Shown here: one piece after another, positions 47,285-59,439 of the stretch
Layout: each line of letters begins with the position of its first letter
How positions within the stretch are numbered: position 1 is the stretch's first letter
NCBI GenBank assembly: GCA_038363925.1
Contig: JAQQWL010000002.1
Location: 4,526,001 to 4,590,000 of the forward strand
From: Apiospora phragmitis
Taxonomy: Eukaryota > Ascomycota > Sordariomycetes > Amphisphaeriales > Apiosporaceae
Direction: 5' to 3'
DNA: 64,000 nucleotides
Program-made: the position numbers and the translations under genes
Notes under the pieces: model-generated
Told to the model about the DNA's origin: nothing
Database searches by the model: none
What the model saw: only the letters and a program-made list of their open reading frames with translations

Positions 47285-49526
47285 GGTGAGGCTGTCTTTG
47301 CGTATCCTAACAAGATTTAGTTTTGTTTTCTGTCGTCGATGGTATGGCTTCTTTTGTTGGATAGTATAATGCAGGACGCAGTGCAATGTAAATGCTGAGA
47401 AGCAACAAAATTCGTGTGTATAACGAGTATGTACCCAAAACGGAAAATGGCTAGTAGGTATTGAAAGGTAGAAAGGCAAGCCTTTGAATGGTTTTAAGGA
47501 AATTGATGTTGTGTGTTATAGAACAATGAACGTCAAGGAAAAATGCCACAATAACAGATCAACCTATTGTTCCCCGTGACTCCATTGAAAAAGAATAAGA
47601 GTGACAAAAAGAGAAATTTGTGAATGTATTGAGGTATTGAAGTTAGGTGGAGGAATCGTGGGCAGACATGTTGAGTAATGGGGGAGAACAATAGGAGCCG
47701 GAGGAGACCATTAAAGACAAACACAACGCACCTCACATTAACCGGCCAAAGGACCAGCTGACTGTGACCGACAAATCAGACTGGGTTTCACGAGTCCAGA
47801 TCTCGCAGCCTTCCTTTGTTTCGACTTGGGCTCGCACGCAGACGCCTTTCTTTGTCGGCTACGAGGTACTCTCTGGATGCTTGCGCGGGTCCGGGGGTAA
47901 GTTAAGCGCTGCCTCTCAGCCAGTCGATTCTCTTGGTCAAGCCGGCAGCCGAACGGTACAGATTTGGTCTTGGCTCAGGCCTTCAAGCCGAGTGTAGGGT
48001 CCCCAGCTCGATTTATTATTATCCTTGAGCCGCGCTTAATCTTCAGAGCGGATGTAGTCGTAAGGTGGGTTAAAGATTGATAGATTGATTGATATAGTTC
48101 ACTCCGCCATATGCTTACACAGTAGTATTGGGATATATATCGAAATCTCGCCGAGGGACACGGGCTAGACTTGATATCATATACTGAACGAGTTAACAAG
48201 CTGTGCAAGGGGACGCCGGCCTGGAGTGATAGGCCTTTTTAGTATTCGAATGGCGCCCATCTTTCCAGAAGTTCGCCATCGCGGAGGGAGCTCTGGGACT
48301 GGCATTTATGTGTTGTGCCCATAGTATCTCGAGGCACGCAATGACGACATTGGTCGGATCTGGGAACCTGCCCTGAAGAGGAAGTGGGCTGTGCCACGAA
48401 GCAACCCAGGGTCTCGGTCTCTCTCTTCCGCAAAGTCAACATTGGTCTCGCGGCGGTGTCTTTGAGAGAGAAACTAGCAAAAAGCGAAGAAGCACCGGCG
48501 GGGATAACGGGTGGCCAGATGACTGCTGCAGCCACTCATGAGTGTTGCTGAGTTTATTGCAGGGCACGAGGAATGTGAGGGCTCAGATGGATGATAGGGG
48601 AAAAGCTGGGGTCGGATCTTGGTTCACCGTCGTTCAAGCCATGGGTGGGCCAAGACATAGTGAGTTGGCAGCCAATCAAGCAATCTCGACTTGACCTGTC
48701 AAGAACTAGTCGCTTGGCAGGCCGCTCCGCTCTTCTTCCAAGGGTCCCGGCCTTTTTGCCACTGTCCAAAACTTGTTTTCTAATACAGAGTCTTAATTAA
48801 AAATGATGTCGGTCGTTGACCTTGATCAAGTCGGCGTTGGACGGCCGAATACACCTGCCGGATATGGAGTAGAGTCATGCCGGATCAGCGTTGCGACATG
48901 GGAGACACGGCAGAAGGACGGTGACATGCTTTTGGAGGATTTGTTTTCAGGATTTTTCGAGTAGAGTAGCACCCAACCTCTTGGCTTCCTGAGGTTGCAG
49001 TAGTTGAGGGACTCGAGGGTTTGAGCTTTTGGTCGTGACCGCTGATGATTGGCTGCGGGTGCTTCAGCGGGAGCGCCCGGCATGGCGGGTCTGTTTAAGC
49101 GCCGAGTTTCATCAACCACTTGATACTCCAGCCGTTAATACAAACGAGACAGCTATTCGATGCTTCAGCGCCTATCTTAGAGAGCATGGTGAAAATATCA
49201 GAAGCCAAGATTCTAAAAACAGATCTCTTTTTCTTTCTGTGAGATTGGAAGGCACACTCATGTCCTGCGGAAGAGCAAGTTGCCTGGCGCATCGGTTAAG
49301 TTGAGGATCCATGAGAAGTAAGTAGGTAGGCAAGTGAAGTGGTCTTCTCACCCATCTACGAATAACAGGTCAAAGAGATTTCGCTGCGGAGTCAAGATGC
49401 AGTGTTCTATGCAGTGCCACATAGGGCATACATCTAGTTATATAAGATTAAGTTACATGCTCCAAATACGACTCGTACAAGTATCCTGTCCAACAAATAC
49501 AGTACCACCCAAGATTTATAAATCGC
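47285..49526. other. 2.2 kb intergenic region
   Basis: Upstream flank of PRM1 and 3' flank of the MutY gene, both on the - strand. Several 60-100 codon ORFs occur without motif support. A short TTGATTGATTGAT tract lies near 48077-48091 and TAAGTAGGTAGGCAAG near 49320. No gene is supported. Confidence 0.45.
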
Positions 49527-51399
49527 CTACTCTGCCATGTCCATGGCCTCGTTAACAAGTGACCAGCATTTCCTCATGCCAGTGCCCATGGACTCTCCCT
49601 CAACGTCGTTGCTCCATCGGCTACCTGAACTTGTGCCAGTTACAGTAGGAGCACTCGCGGAATCAATATCCTTGACGCTGAAGAGTTGAACGTGCATGGT
49701 CAGCTTAAGATGCGAGAACAGCCAGGGCACACTCCCAAGCTCGCCGACATGCTTCAGCCTCTTGTCGCCGGCAGCAAGACCCAGCACACTATGCACATAG
49801 CGTGTGGCGATCTGTTTTCGTGACTTAGGCTGAGCATCACTGGGGTCCGATAGAATACTCGAGGGAAATTCCCATAGTCCAGCCAAAAGTCCTTTCCCGG
49901 GGCGCTTATGGATTAGATAGTGCCCGTCCCCGCGCCGAATAGCGCATACCAGCGTCTGTTCTTCTCGGACTGCCTTCTTAACGACCTTGAGGGGAAACTT
50001 CTTCGCATGGTTTGTTATAACTGACATACAAGCAGCGTCGTCGGGAGGGGAAGATGTAGTCTTCTTGTCCTTAGTAGAGGCAAAAAAGAATGATTGTAGA
50101 GACGTCTGCTTTTGCAACGGTGCCTTCGCAGTTTCGCTGGGCTTCTGGCCGGCGTCGTCTAACACAGCGAATTCTTCAAATGCTTGACATAAGGTGCAGG
50201 CATCCTCTATATCAGGGATAATGGCCCGAGGTGTTGAAGTCTTGGATTTAGACGGCCCATCCGTGTCAGTGGCAAGCTTCAATCCTTCGCCGTATGCACA
50301 GCAGCTCGAGGAGATCGGGCAACCCGAGCAATTGGGGTTTGGTGTGCATATCGTTGCCCCTAGTTCCATTAGGCCCTGACCCCATCGACCGGGACGGTCG
50401 CTAAGTGCATGCCCGTCGTCTCCGGTGCTGAGTTGCTCGGCATCTTGCGCAACGGCCTCGACCAAGGCAGTGGCTGCACCCCATAGCAGATCAATGACGG
50501 CTTTGTCGGTCTTGACATCCCCTAAGAGGCCAAGTTGCCGACTGAGTACACGCAATACGTTGCCATCGACCATGGGCGCTGGCCGCCCAAAGCAGATGGC
50601 TGAAATGGCGCCCGCTGTATACCTGCCCACACCTGGGATATGGGCTTGGAGCTTTTCCACCTCGCCCGGCAGAAGCCCCTGCATGTCCTCGTCTGCGCAG
50701 ACTATCTTCGAAGCCTCGTGGATTCTAGTAGCACGGCTATAATAGCCGAGCCCGCGCCAAGCAGCAAGCACCTCGTCTGGCTCAGCCGCAGCCAAGTCGT
50801 GGATAGTAGGCCATTTCGCCATCCACTTGTTCCAGTAGTCAATCACAGTAGCGACGCGTGTTTGCTGCAACATGATCTCGCTGATCCAGACTTCGTAGGC
50901 ACGGCGTTCGAGCCGCTCGCGAAGCACCGCGGCATCGGGAACTGAAGACGGGTCGATCCAGGGTTTTCGCCACGGCATAGCCCGCGACGCGCTCACGCTG
51001 TCAAACCATGCAAGCAGAGAAGCGCGGCCCTTCGCGCTGTCTCAGGAGTAGGGGACGGTGATATGACAGAGGATGTTGTCGCCCGGGGAAGGCAATAGTA
51101 AACGCGCCTGGTGCTGCCTCCCCATCACGACCGAAGAGTCGCTGAGAAAGCTGGGAGCTTTTGTCCCGAGAGCGGGTACCTGTCCCGGCCGCCTTCCGTT
51201 TCTTTGGCGCCGGTTTCTCTTGTTCTTCATCCTCGACGAATTCATCACTAGATTCGCTAGCGATGGCTCGTCTCTTGCTGACCCTGCTGTGGGGTTGGGC
51301 AATTGGCTTCCCCTGGGTTGACTTCTGACCATTGCCTTGGAATGGTGCTAATTCTTGTGCCGACAAACGCGACGCGGTACTTCTTGTTGAGCGTCGCAT
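49527..51399 (-). CDS. MYH1: A/G-specific adenine DNA glycosylase, MutY/MYH family (frame-interrupted)
   Basis: MutY enzymes remove adenine mispaired with 8-oxoguanine in nucleus and mitochondria. A basic N-terminal extension (from 51399, MRRSTRSTASRLSAQELAPF) contains KKRKAAGTGTRSRDKSSQL and HPLSYHRPLLL. The catalytic core has ASLLAWFDSVSASRAMPWRK, YEVWISEIMLQQTRVATVI, the helix-hairpin-helix LQAHIPGVGRYTAGAIS and the catalytic Asp in PMVDGNVLRVLSRQLGLLGD. The [4Fe-4S] ligands are in CTPNPNCSGCPISSSC. A NUDIX-like C-terminal domain follows (LIHKRPGKGLLAGLWEFPSS, KHVGELGSVPWLFSHLKLTM). The frame changes once near 51040-51045 between HRPLLL and the WFDSVS block, consistent with one extra base or two lost. 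The first cluster spacing is C-X5-C, where the family norm is X6. Length about 620 aa fits fungal MYH. Confidence 0.92.
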
Positions 51400-51474
51400 T
51401 GCGAGCCTACTCTCAATGCCAACTGAAATGAAATAATGTGGCTAACTTAGCAGTTGAATAGTAGTCTCTACAGG

Positions 51475-51807
51475 TTAGTTCTTCTTTGCTGTCTCCTGTT
51501 GGGATCCGGTAGTCCCTCCACCTCCACTTGAAGCCTGGCCGCGTATTGCAGCTTGCGCCAGATCGTTTCTTTAAGAATTGTTAGTTACACCAATTCCGAA
51601 CCAGAAATATACTCTCTCTACTCGCGACTTACTGGTCTTTTTCCTTTGCGGCTTCTTCAAGGGCAGGCTTGAAAGCGTACTGAGCTGAGAGGATGTCAGC
51701 ATGAGAGAAACAGATTTTGCGACACCGCGTTACAAGGGTGCCTTGCCATTCCAGACTCCTAAACTGACAGCAGCTGCTACTCCAATGAAATTTCGCAGAT
51801 ATGTCAT
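51475..51807 (-). CDS. Small three-exon gene, 59 aa, function unknown
   Basis: Exons 51807-51769, 51679-51633 and 51568-51475 are joined through GTCAGT...CTCAG and GTAAGT...TAAAG introns. They make exactly 180 nt. The predicted protein begins MTYLRNFIGVAAAYAFKPAL, continues with a charged helix EEAAKEKDQNDLAQAAIRG and ends in a Gly/Ser/Gln-rich tail. The N-terminus is short, hydrophobic and lightly basic, which would suit a small mitochondrial or membrane-associated subunit, but I do not recognise the family. Support comes from clean phases, consensus donors in intron 2 and coding character; exon 1 has a weaker donor. It lies 76 bp from the start of the MutY gene on the same strand, and its promoter would be shared with the divergent MMS22 gene. 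Confidence 0.6.
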
Positions 51808-52143
51808 ATTGACTACTAGCACAGGCTTCGCGAAGTGGTGCAGTAAGAGCAGATTAGAGGCATCTGATACGTATTTCTAGACTTCGAAGTGGTGACGCGT
51901 TAGAGTAGGTAGACTGCGGCGACTTTTCCCGGCAGGCGGGTAGCACCATTAGCGCACAAAACCACTTACAGCGCCACCCCGGACTTCTACTAAAACGCGT
52001 CTTCAGCGACCCAGACGCGTCTCCACAGGGCGTTTGCTTGATCCTAGGTAGAGCTTTGGGCTTGGGGCAACCACTTAAAGATTTAGCAATGCTGCATTTA
52101 TAACCCAGTCCTCGTACACGGGAGGAAATGCATTACGATAGTG

Positions 52144-55100
52144 ATGGCGAAATGGAAGGAGCTTGGAGAAGTCCCCGACTCGGACGATGAAAGTCTATTC
52201 GACAGCGAAGACTCTCAGCTGCCTCAGCTGCCTCAGCCCCCAGCCGCGGCCGATGCCCCGAACAGCCAGCATCTTGACGACCCAACACCGGCCGTCGCCA
52301 GTGGACACGACCATGCTGCCGACCACGATAAATATGTTTGGGATGTGCCGACCTCCTCGCAAAGCCTGGAAGACTTAGACCATCTGTTCCCTAACGACTT
52401 GGACCCCTCGAGCTCTTTACCAGTACAAAAGCACCAGATCGAAAGTGCTTCGCCTCCGAGGGATATTGAAGCTACTTTTGCCGAGCCATCCCCCGAAATT
52501 GAGGGACACGCGACACCTACTCAACCCTCGGTCGCGGCTGTGGAAGCTGGTGAGCTTAGCGAGGCCAAGGAATCTACGGAACGATCCTCATTTGTCATCG
52601 AACTCGGCACCAACACCGACATCAATAATGCGACGGCCATTAGCATAGCGGAGGACGAGATCCTTGCACGAGAGGAGGCTGTTCGCCGGTCATTCCGGCC
52701 CCGAAAGCCTATCCAGGAACATCCTTATCTGCTAGAAAGTGCCCACTATAGCAGTCTTTTCAAGTCTCGCGGAATCAGGCCCGTTAGAGTGGCGCTCGAG
52801 GAGGCTGCGGCAAACGAGGGAAAACAGAAAGATTCACAAGAGGAAGACTATGAGGAGGACACTCAATCGACGGATGGCGGGCAACATGATACTGCCGAAG
52901 AGAGCCAACTAAGTTTACAACATAACAGCTTGGATGATCGCGACGAATTGGCCCTATCTTCCGCATCGAGTCGATCCCCAACGCCAACTAGACGACTACC
53001 TCTTCCCGACAACCAGAGAAACTCGCAGAACGATGACGATGAGCTTCCAACGCTTGAGGATCTTGTCAGGCGGAGAAATTCGATACTGAGCAGACCAAAG
53101 ACACATACAAAACGCCGCGGATCACCGAAGACATCATCTAAACGAAAACTGGCGCGGGCTTTTCGACCACCATCCCCACCAGCTAGAGGAACAGATATAT
53201 TCGATATCCCTCCATCGCCGCCGCAGACAAGCCCTGCTGTTTTCTCTGTGGCACCCAATGACGGTATCAACACCTCTCGTCGCAGAAACGAAGTAGCCTC
53301 GATAACTCCCAAGCCCAGCAGCGCAGACATATCCAGAGACCTTACGCCTGTTCCTATAGACCAGGGCCGCCAACCGATCGATCTGACCGTCGACGATGAT
53401 TCTGATTCATCTGGCAGCCAAGACGGCGTCCAGTACATGGCTGGGTCTGACGCGGAGGACCTTAATAATGCTGTACCCAGCAGTAGCCCAGAAAGGGCAC
53501 CCGATCTGAACTTCCGGCGAAAGATCCGTGGTGTTCTCCCTGCGTCCTGGATCCGGCTGGACCAACAACTAAATCGAGCTCCCGCCTTCAAGCCTACTCA
53601 GCGGCATAGCCCCGAGGCTTCCCCTGAACGGCCACAACGAAAAGGAGTTGCTCAAAGACGAATCGTTTCCCCCAAGCCCAACAACTTGGATACCCCTTTT
53701 TTCTTCGACGACGATGAGTCAGATAATGATAATAATACGAACAATACGATTTTACGAGATAATGACGACCATGTACCAATATCGCATCAGAATGGTGAAG
53801 GATTTTCCATTTTTGAAGATGATGCTGGTTCCGTAATCGAGGATGATCACATTGATCACATGCTCCCAAGCAGAAAACGGAATAACTCGGGCTCAAATCA
53901 ACAGCGAGCTGGGAAGCGAAGGAAGGTTCAGAATCCGTTTTCCGGTCAACCAGTTGGACGAAAACGTCAGCAGCGCATTACAGGGCTGTTAAACCGGTCG
54001 GAGAGCGGCTCAGTAACTACTGCCAGTAAGAGGGCTCTCGAGCATCACCCGTCTCGCAAAACCACAACGGATGTACGAAACTCGAGATACACGCCCCCTC
54101 CACGGCTCAGCATCCTCGATGTTATGCAATCCGACGCGCCACAGTTTGTACGTATCGCTGCGCGTACAGCCAAGCGAAGGCCAGATAAAGGCAAGGCGAG
54201 CCCTACACACAAACATATCAGCCTTGGCACGCGCAGAGATAACGTTGATGTACACGACGTTCTGCGTAGCTGGAAAAGGGGCAAGATACAGTCTCGGCTT
54301 CCCGAGCCTGTTCACGCTGCCCAAGATCACCCGCTAAGGAGCGAACAGCCTTTGCAACCCGCTTCGGTGAACAAGGTCGCAGAACCAGGGGGAAGGCCGC
54401 CGAAGCCTCGTCCGCAGGTCGCAACATCAACATCGCGCTTCTCCAGACCAAAGACGTTAGCAAGGCAGACAAACATCGACACGTTTGTGGCTGTCGATTA
54501 CGATGCACATCTCGAGCAAGCCAGTAATCTCGAGAATCTGCCACCGACCACCCAAAAGCCTCCAAAACGGAAAGGCCCGAGCCATAGACGGGACTCTCAA
54601 GTCGCTACACGGGCTGCACAGCTCGAAATGGAAGAAGACGAACCTCTAAGTCGTTATGCCTTCGATGCTCGGAAAAAGGCTCTTGATGCTCTATATCGCA
54701 GAACTCGCAGGGCTCTGCCTACTGCCGCTAATGCTCGTCTCGAGCGTGTTTTCTCGGTCTCATCTGCAGCCCCTGCCGTCTCTGCACCCGCAGCTAAACC
54801 CCAGAATCGTGTTGCTACAACCATACAAGACCCGACGCCTAAAACGCGTATCAGGCCACGCAAGCCTACTAGGCCAAGGCCCTTGGATACAGCGGCAGCT
54901 CGATACGTACATGCAAATGATCCCTTGCCAGAGGTTTTCGAAACCACCCCTGAGCCATCAATAGCGACGCAGAAAGGAAGCAGGTTGGTGGGGCTTGGTC
55001 CTTATGGCACCCACTACACGCAGCATTTCGAAATATTCCCTCTGGACCCTGGTGTTTTCTTTCACGAGAGCACCATTTTTGGAGATGGGCGAGTTATCAT

Positions 55101-58100
55101 GGCGTCTGACGAGAGCCGTCTTGGCGATCTCACACAACCAAGGGGTCATTGTTCAATATCTTTGGTGGGGGATACCGTTCTTCGATGGGGGTCATGGGAT
55201 GCCCAGACCTCTTCCGAGGTAGGCTTGGTATTTGATTCGATACTCGAACAGATACAGTCAAATAACGAGTCTACTGGGGCTCATTCGGGGACGCCTGCGC
55301 AAGCTGCAGATTTCGTTTTAAAGTATCTTGAGCAATACGTCAGCTTCCCGGACAACGATGCCCAAAGGATGTTTGCCAAGAGGATGACGGAGGTCATGGC
55401 TGGTTTTGTTGACCACCTTGACTCGTCGATGGAGGCATCGGCTAGCAGCATGAGGCAGTTGATTGAAGTTCTCACACGCCTGTCGATTATATCATTACAG
55501 ATTCTGACGATTTGCGGGAAACTGAGCTTGACTGAGTCACTACAGGTTGAGGACGTGCTGAGGAAAGTTGCTCAACAGCTCGTAAGAATACTTCTGAGGT
55601 CAGATCTCACAGACGTTAGGAACTTGTATGATAGTCTTCAGGATCCTCGCTTCCGAGAGCACGGCATTCGGAATGAGCACCACTGCGTGATTGCTTGGGT
55701 TGTCCTCATACGTGTGCTGCAAGAGGCACGCATTCCTCGCGTGGGATTCTGGGATGTAGTGGCTCCCATTATGTTGATACCGGACTTTGACAAATCTGTG
55801 GACGCGCGAGTATTTGAGAAGCTGTGGCATGATCTGTTCACCATCTTGCCGCTAGGCGAATTTGACAGCCACGGTGTTGCTGTTTCGCGTATTCGAGACA
55901 TGATGCCACTTGAGGGCTGGATCATGCCTCATAAACTATTAGGCCGCGTTTTCGATGCCTACAAAGGCAACCAGCAGCAATCACCCAGTTTCAACGATTA
56001 CTGCAGAGGATTCGTCGGTCGATGCCACTACTTGGTAGAGCAGTGGGGATGGCGTAAACCTCATGCAGTGATTGGGGCCATCTTCGACTTCTTTGCAGGC
56101 CAGAAGCTCGCACATCTGAGGAATGAAGAAGTCTACCGGTCACCGCAGTTCCTCGAAGATCTTGCGGGGACCCCGTCACTGAAGCTCCAGCCCGAAGATC
56201 GTTGCTTCCACATATTTCTGAAGCTTCTGGCTCTGGCCATCCAGCGTCTGAGGAAACTTGGCCTACTCAAGGATATGAGAAACCTGGTTGCGCGCGTCTT
56301 GCCGAACCACGATCGGCAATACCTCAGGGAGAGCGATGTGCATGAGAGCGACCTGGCTGCTCTCCGAAACCACCACGATCTGCTATGTACGCTTTTCTGG
56401 AGCGCTCCGCCCGCTCTGCGCCCATCCGTACAGACGATCCAAAAACTCGTGGTTCCAGGCAGTTCTCACAAGGAAGCCTGCTTGATCAACATACGGGCGT
56501 GGAGCCAGCTGGCACGGTATGTCGTCACCTCCCGAGTCGACAGGACTATCTATAAGCCGTTCACCGACTGGCAAAATGATGTATTCAAACAGGTCCTAGA
56601 CCAGTACGGCTCCGTCGAGTCCGACATCCAGCAGCAGTTCTTGCGGCTGTCTAAAGACGCGTCCAAGGGCGTCAGCCCGGAACTGATGAAAAGCGTGGCC
56701 AATGCGAATAAGCAAGCCGCTACTGACGTATTGCGTTGTTCACTGCAGGCCACTTTAGATGTTGTGCGACACGCGCCGTCTCTAGACATTGTTTCTCTGG
56801 TGATTAATATTTGTAAGTTGCATGATCTGGGTGTATTCAGAAGACTATTGGCTGACCATCAAAAGACCAACTGCATGAAGTCTTTACACGCTTCTCTCGG
56901 ACGCCTCCTGAACTCGAATGGGCTACGTTGCAGGTGGCCCTAGACACCGTCGACTCGTACCTCTCTAGCATCGAATTATTCCTTGGGAGACAGAACGTAC
57001 CAACTGCGCAGGCTAGATTGGGAGAAGATGCTGCTATGGTAAGTCAAAATCAATACCGGTTTCAAAGATTCCTTTGCGCTGACAACCCTTCCAGCACCTC
57101 GATCGTAATGTGTCAGCAACATTCTTTTTGATGGCGCGGACGATCGTATCGTCCCTAGGAATAACCAAGCACCGCACCACAATAGCTCTGGAGGCTTGGC
57201 ACTTGTCGAGCAGGTCATCTCGGTTGCTGGTCGGTTAGCAGCAGTCTTCCTCCGTCACGGTGTAACGGTGAGTCATTGTCCTCTCTGGCTGTATGCGCGC
57301 GGCCTTATACTGACTTTCACAGCGCTTATCTCGATTCTTCGCGCCTGGCAAGTTCGGACTGTTCGAGGATCTGCCTTCCAAGCTGTCCCTGCCATCAAGA
57401 CGATACATGTGCCTTTTCTTCACAACTCTAATAGAATGTGGTGTAACCGACTTCCAGGTTAGCATTTCCAGCTTCCCCTATGCTGGGACCTCGCTAATAT
57501 AGTCCTAGGATATTGACACGACCCCCGTTGGAGTCCTCTTAGACGCCATTGCCAAGCCATCCGAAGCTTTGGCATACGAAAACCAGCTTGCATACGCAGT
57601 GAAACAGCATGCTAGCAAGTATATTCAGGATGTCCCGGTGGAACTCGGAAACAGTCCCGACTACAACTCCAACCGGGACTTATTTGAGCGTATGTTGTCC
57701 CCCACAGACCAAATAAGTGTACAGACTGGCTAACTTCCATATAGATATCATCGCATCACTGCGTAAGAGCTTGCGGAGTACCGAAGATGCGCAAAGGACA
57801 AAATTACGTGGCGAGTTCACAAAAGCCGTCAAACACACAATGGAACAAGTAAAGCGAGACCTTGCAACTCTTGTGGATACCCCTGAACATGCACACTACA
57901 TATCCTTCGTTCAGGCCATCATCCACCTCATCAAAAGCCAAGGTATCTATCCGGTGGAGCCGTTCTTCTCCGAGTTCAGCAGGGAGTATGCGCCCCCATC
58001 CCAGGACCCGAGTCTCCAAACGGCTACCATACTCTCATGGGGACTCAAACTTGAAGATAGCGTCACAGGAGCTGCGTCGTCTCTATCATTCTATCTTTAC

Positions 58101-58995
58101 TCGAACTTCAAAGCAGCGCTTTCCAGCGCCAAACTTGAAGGGCAGAGCGAAGTCATTCAGGAAGGGATGAAAAATGTCCACATCATGTCATTTATGCTGT
58201 CTCGTATGATACCGGCCATCATCCGCACCGCTGTCAAGAAGGCCGAAGGGTGGATCCTCCTCGATGTCTACGTCCGGGCTCTAGAGCGGTGGTTTGGTGC
58301 CGACTGCATCCACCGCGAGTTTGGCGAAGAGGCCATGGGCGAGCTGGTCGCCTTGCTGCGCTTTGTCTACGCAGACATTCAACTTTTGAACAGGATGGAG
58401 GTCGCGTTGGGGCGCGAGCGTCTGCACACGTTGACGCAGATGACGAAGCTGCTCAACTTGCTGAGCCCCTCGATAACGGCGTTCCTGTTCAACGAGAGTC
58501 AGTCGATGATGGCAAACGACCTGCGTGCAGCCATCGAGGCGTTCACGGAATATACGCAGGCTGCCGGCCAGTATCTCGCTGATATCCTGAAGAAGGCGAA
58601 GGGCCGGGGAACAGCGGATAATATCGATACCGCGGCGGTGGTGGTCCAGATCGACCCATTCTTTCTCTTCGACCGCGTCCAGTTTACCCCCTTGAGCTCA
58701 AGTCTGGGCTCGGACGAACACATCAACAGCTTTTCTCAGGCACATGATCTGGGATATGGCCAAGGACTGGGAAAATACAGGATCAACTCTGACCATCCGG
58801 GGTCCCAAGCGGCCGGCCGGCGGTCCTGCGGAAACGCAATCGGGACAGGGGACGCCGATCCCACAGTGGAATGTCATGAAGTTGGCGACAGGGCTGCTGG
58901 AGGAATTGACGCAGTGGAATAGCGTGCATGACAGGGCGCATCGCGGGTTGAATCGTCGGTACGATCTAGAAGTGTTTGACAATATGCCGTTTTAG
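52144..58995 (+). CDS. MMS22: Mus7/MMS22-family DNA repair protein (six exons, frame-interrupted)
   Basis: Mms22 is the substrate adaptor of a cullin ligase that helps replication forks recover from damage. Exons are 52144-56812, 56866-57038, 57095-57267, 57323-57457, 57509-57689 and 57745-58995, total 6582 nt, about 2193 aa. The N-terminal half is acidic and disordered (GEVPDSDDESLFDSEDSQL) with a conserved RSFRPRKPIQEHPYLLESAH and FKSRGIRPVRVALEEA. The helical C-terminal half carries family text such as HFEIFPLDPGVFFHESTIFG, RVLQEARIPRVGFWDVVAP, RTPPELEWATLQVALDTVDS and YVRALERWFGADCIHREFG. The ATG at 52144 opens MAKWKELGEVPDSDDE. Two breaks: at about 57124-57128 a T5 run should be T6 (giving FFFDGADDRIVPRNN), and at 58731-58734 T4 should be T3 (giving INSFLRHMIWDMAKDWEN). 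The last exon ends EVFDNMPF. Confidence 0.9.
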
Positions 58996-59439
58996 TATAT
59001 ACTTAGATAGAGAGAGGGTGCATGAGCAGGCAGCAGTGGTTCTGCATGGTGTTAGGGCGCTTCCGGGGCATTGCTCATGGCACATTGTAGCATTTACATC
59101 GAATTCCAGAATAGATGATGTCGAAGGGGTATTAGTGATCATGACAAACCCATTGCTATATTATATTGGCCGCCCTTTCCATCCATCAAAAGTGAGACGG
59201 AGTGCCTAGAAGCAGGACCCCGAACATCGTACGACATTGGCCACAAGGAGGTGGTTAGGGAAGGTGCCGCCTTCCTGCCCAGGTCACTTTTCTATGTTTA
59301 AGTGCATAAACTTCCACGGCCTGATGGAAGGCACGACTAATCATTCTTTGCCTGAAAACCCTCCACGATCGTTTATCTTCAAACTGATCGAATAAGCCCT
59401 CCAAAATGTTGTCAAGTCCACCGAAGTCGACCAAACACG
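58996..59439. other. Intergenic region between tandem + strand genes
   Basis: 3' flank of MMS22 and 5' flank of the next gene. An upstream ATG at 59406 opens a short ORF (MLSSPPKSTKHDGRSPGYR) that overlaps the proposed start of the next gene in another frame. Nothing else is recognised. Confidence 0.4.
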
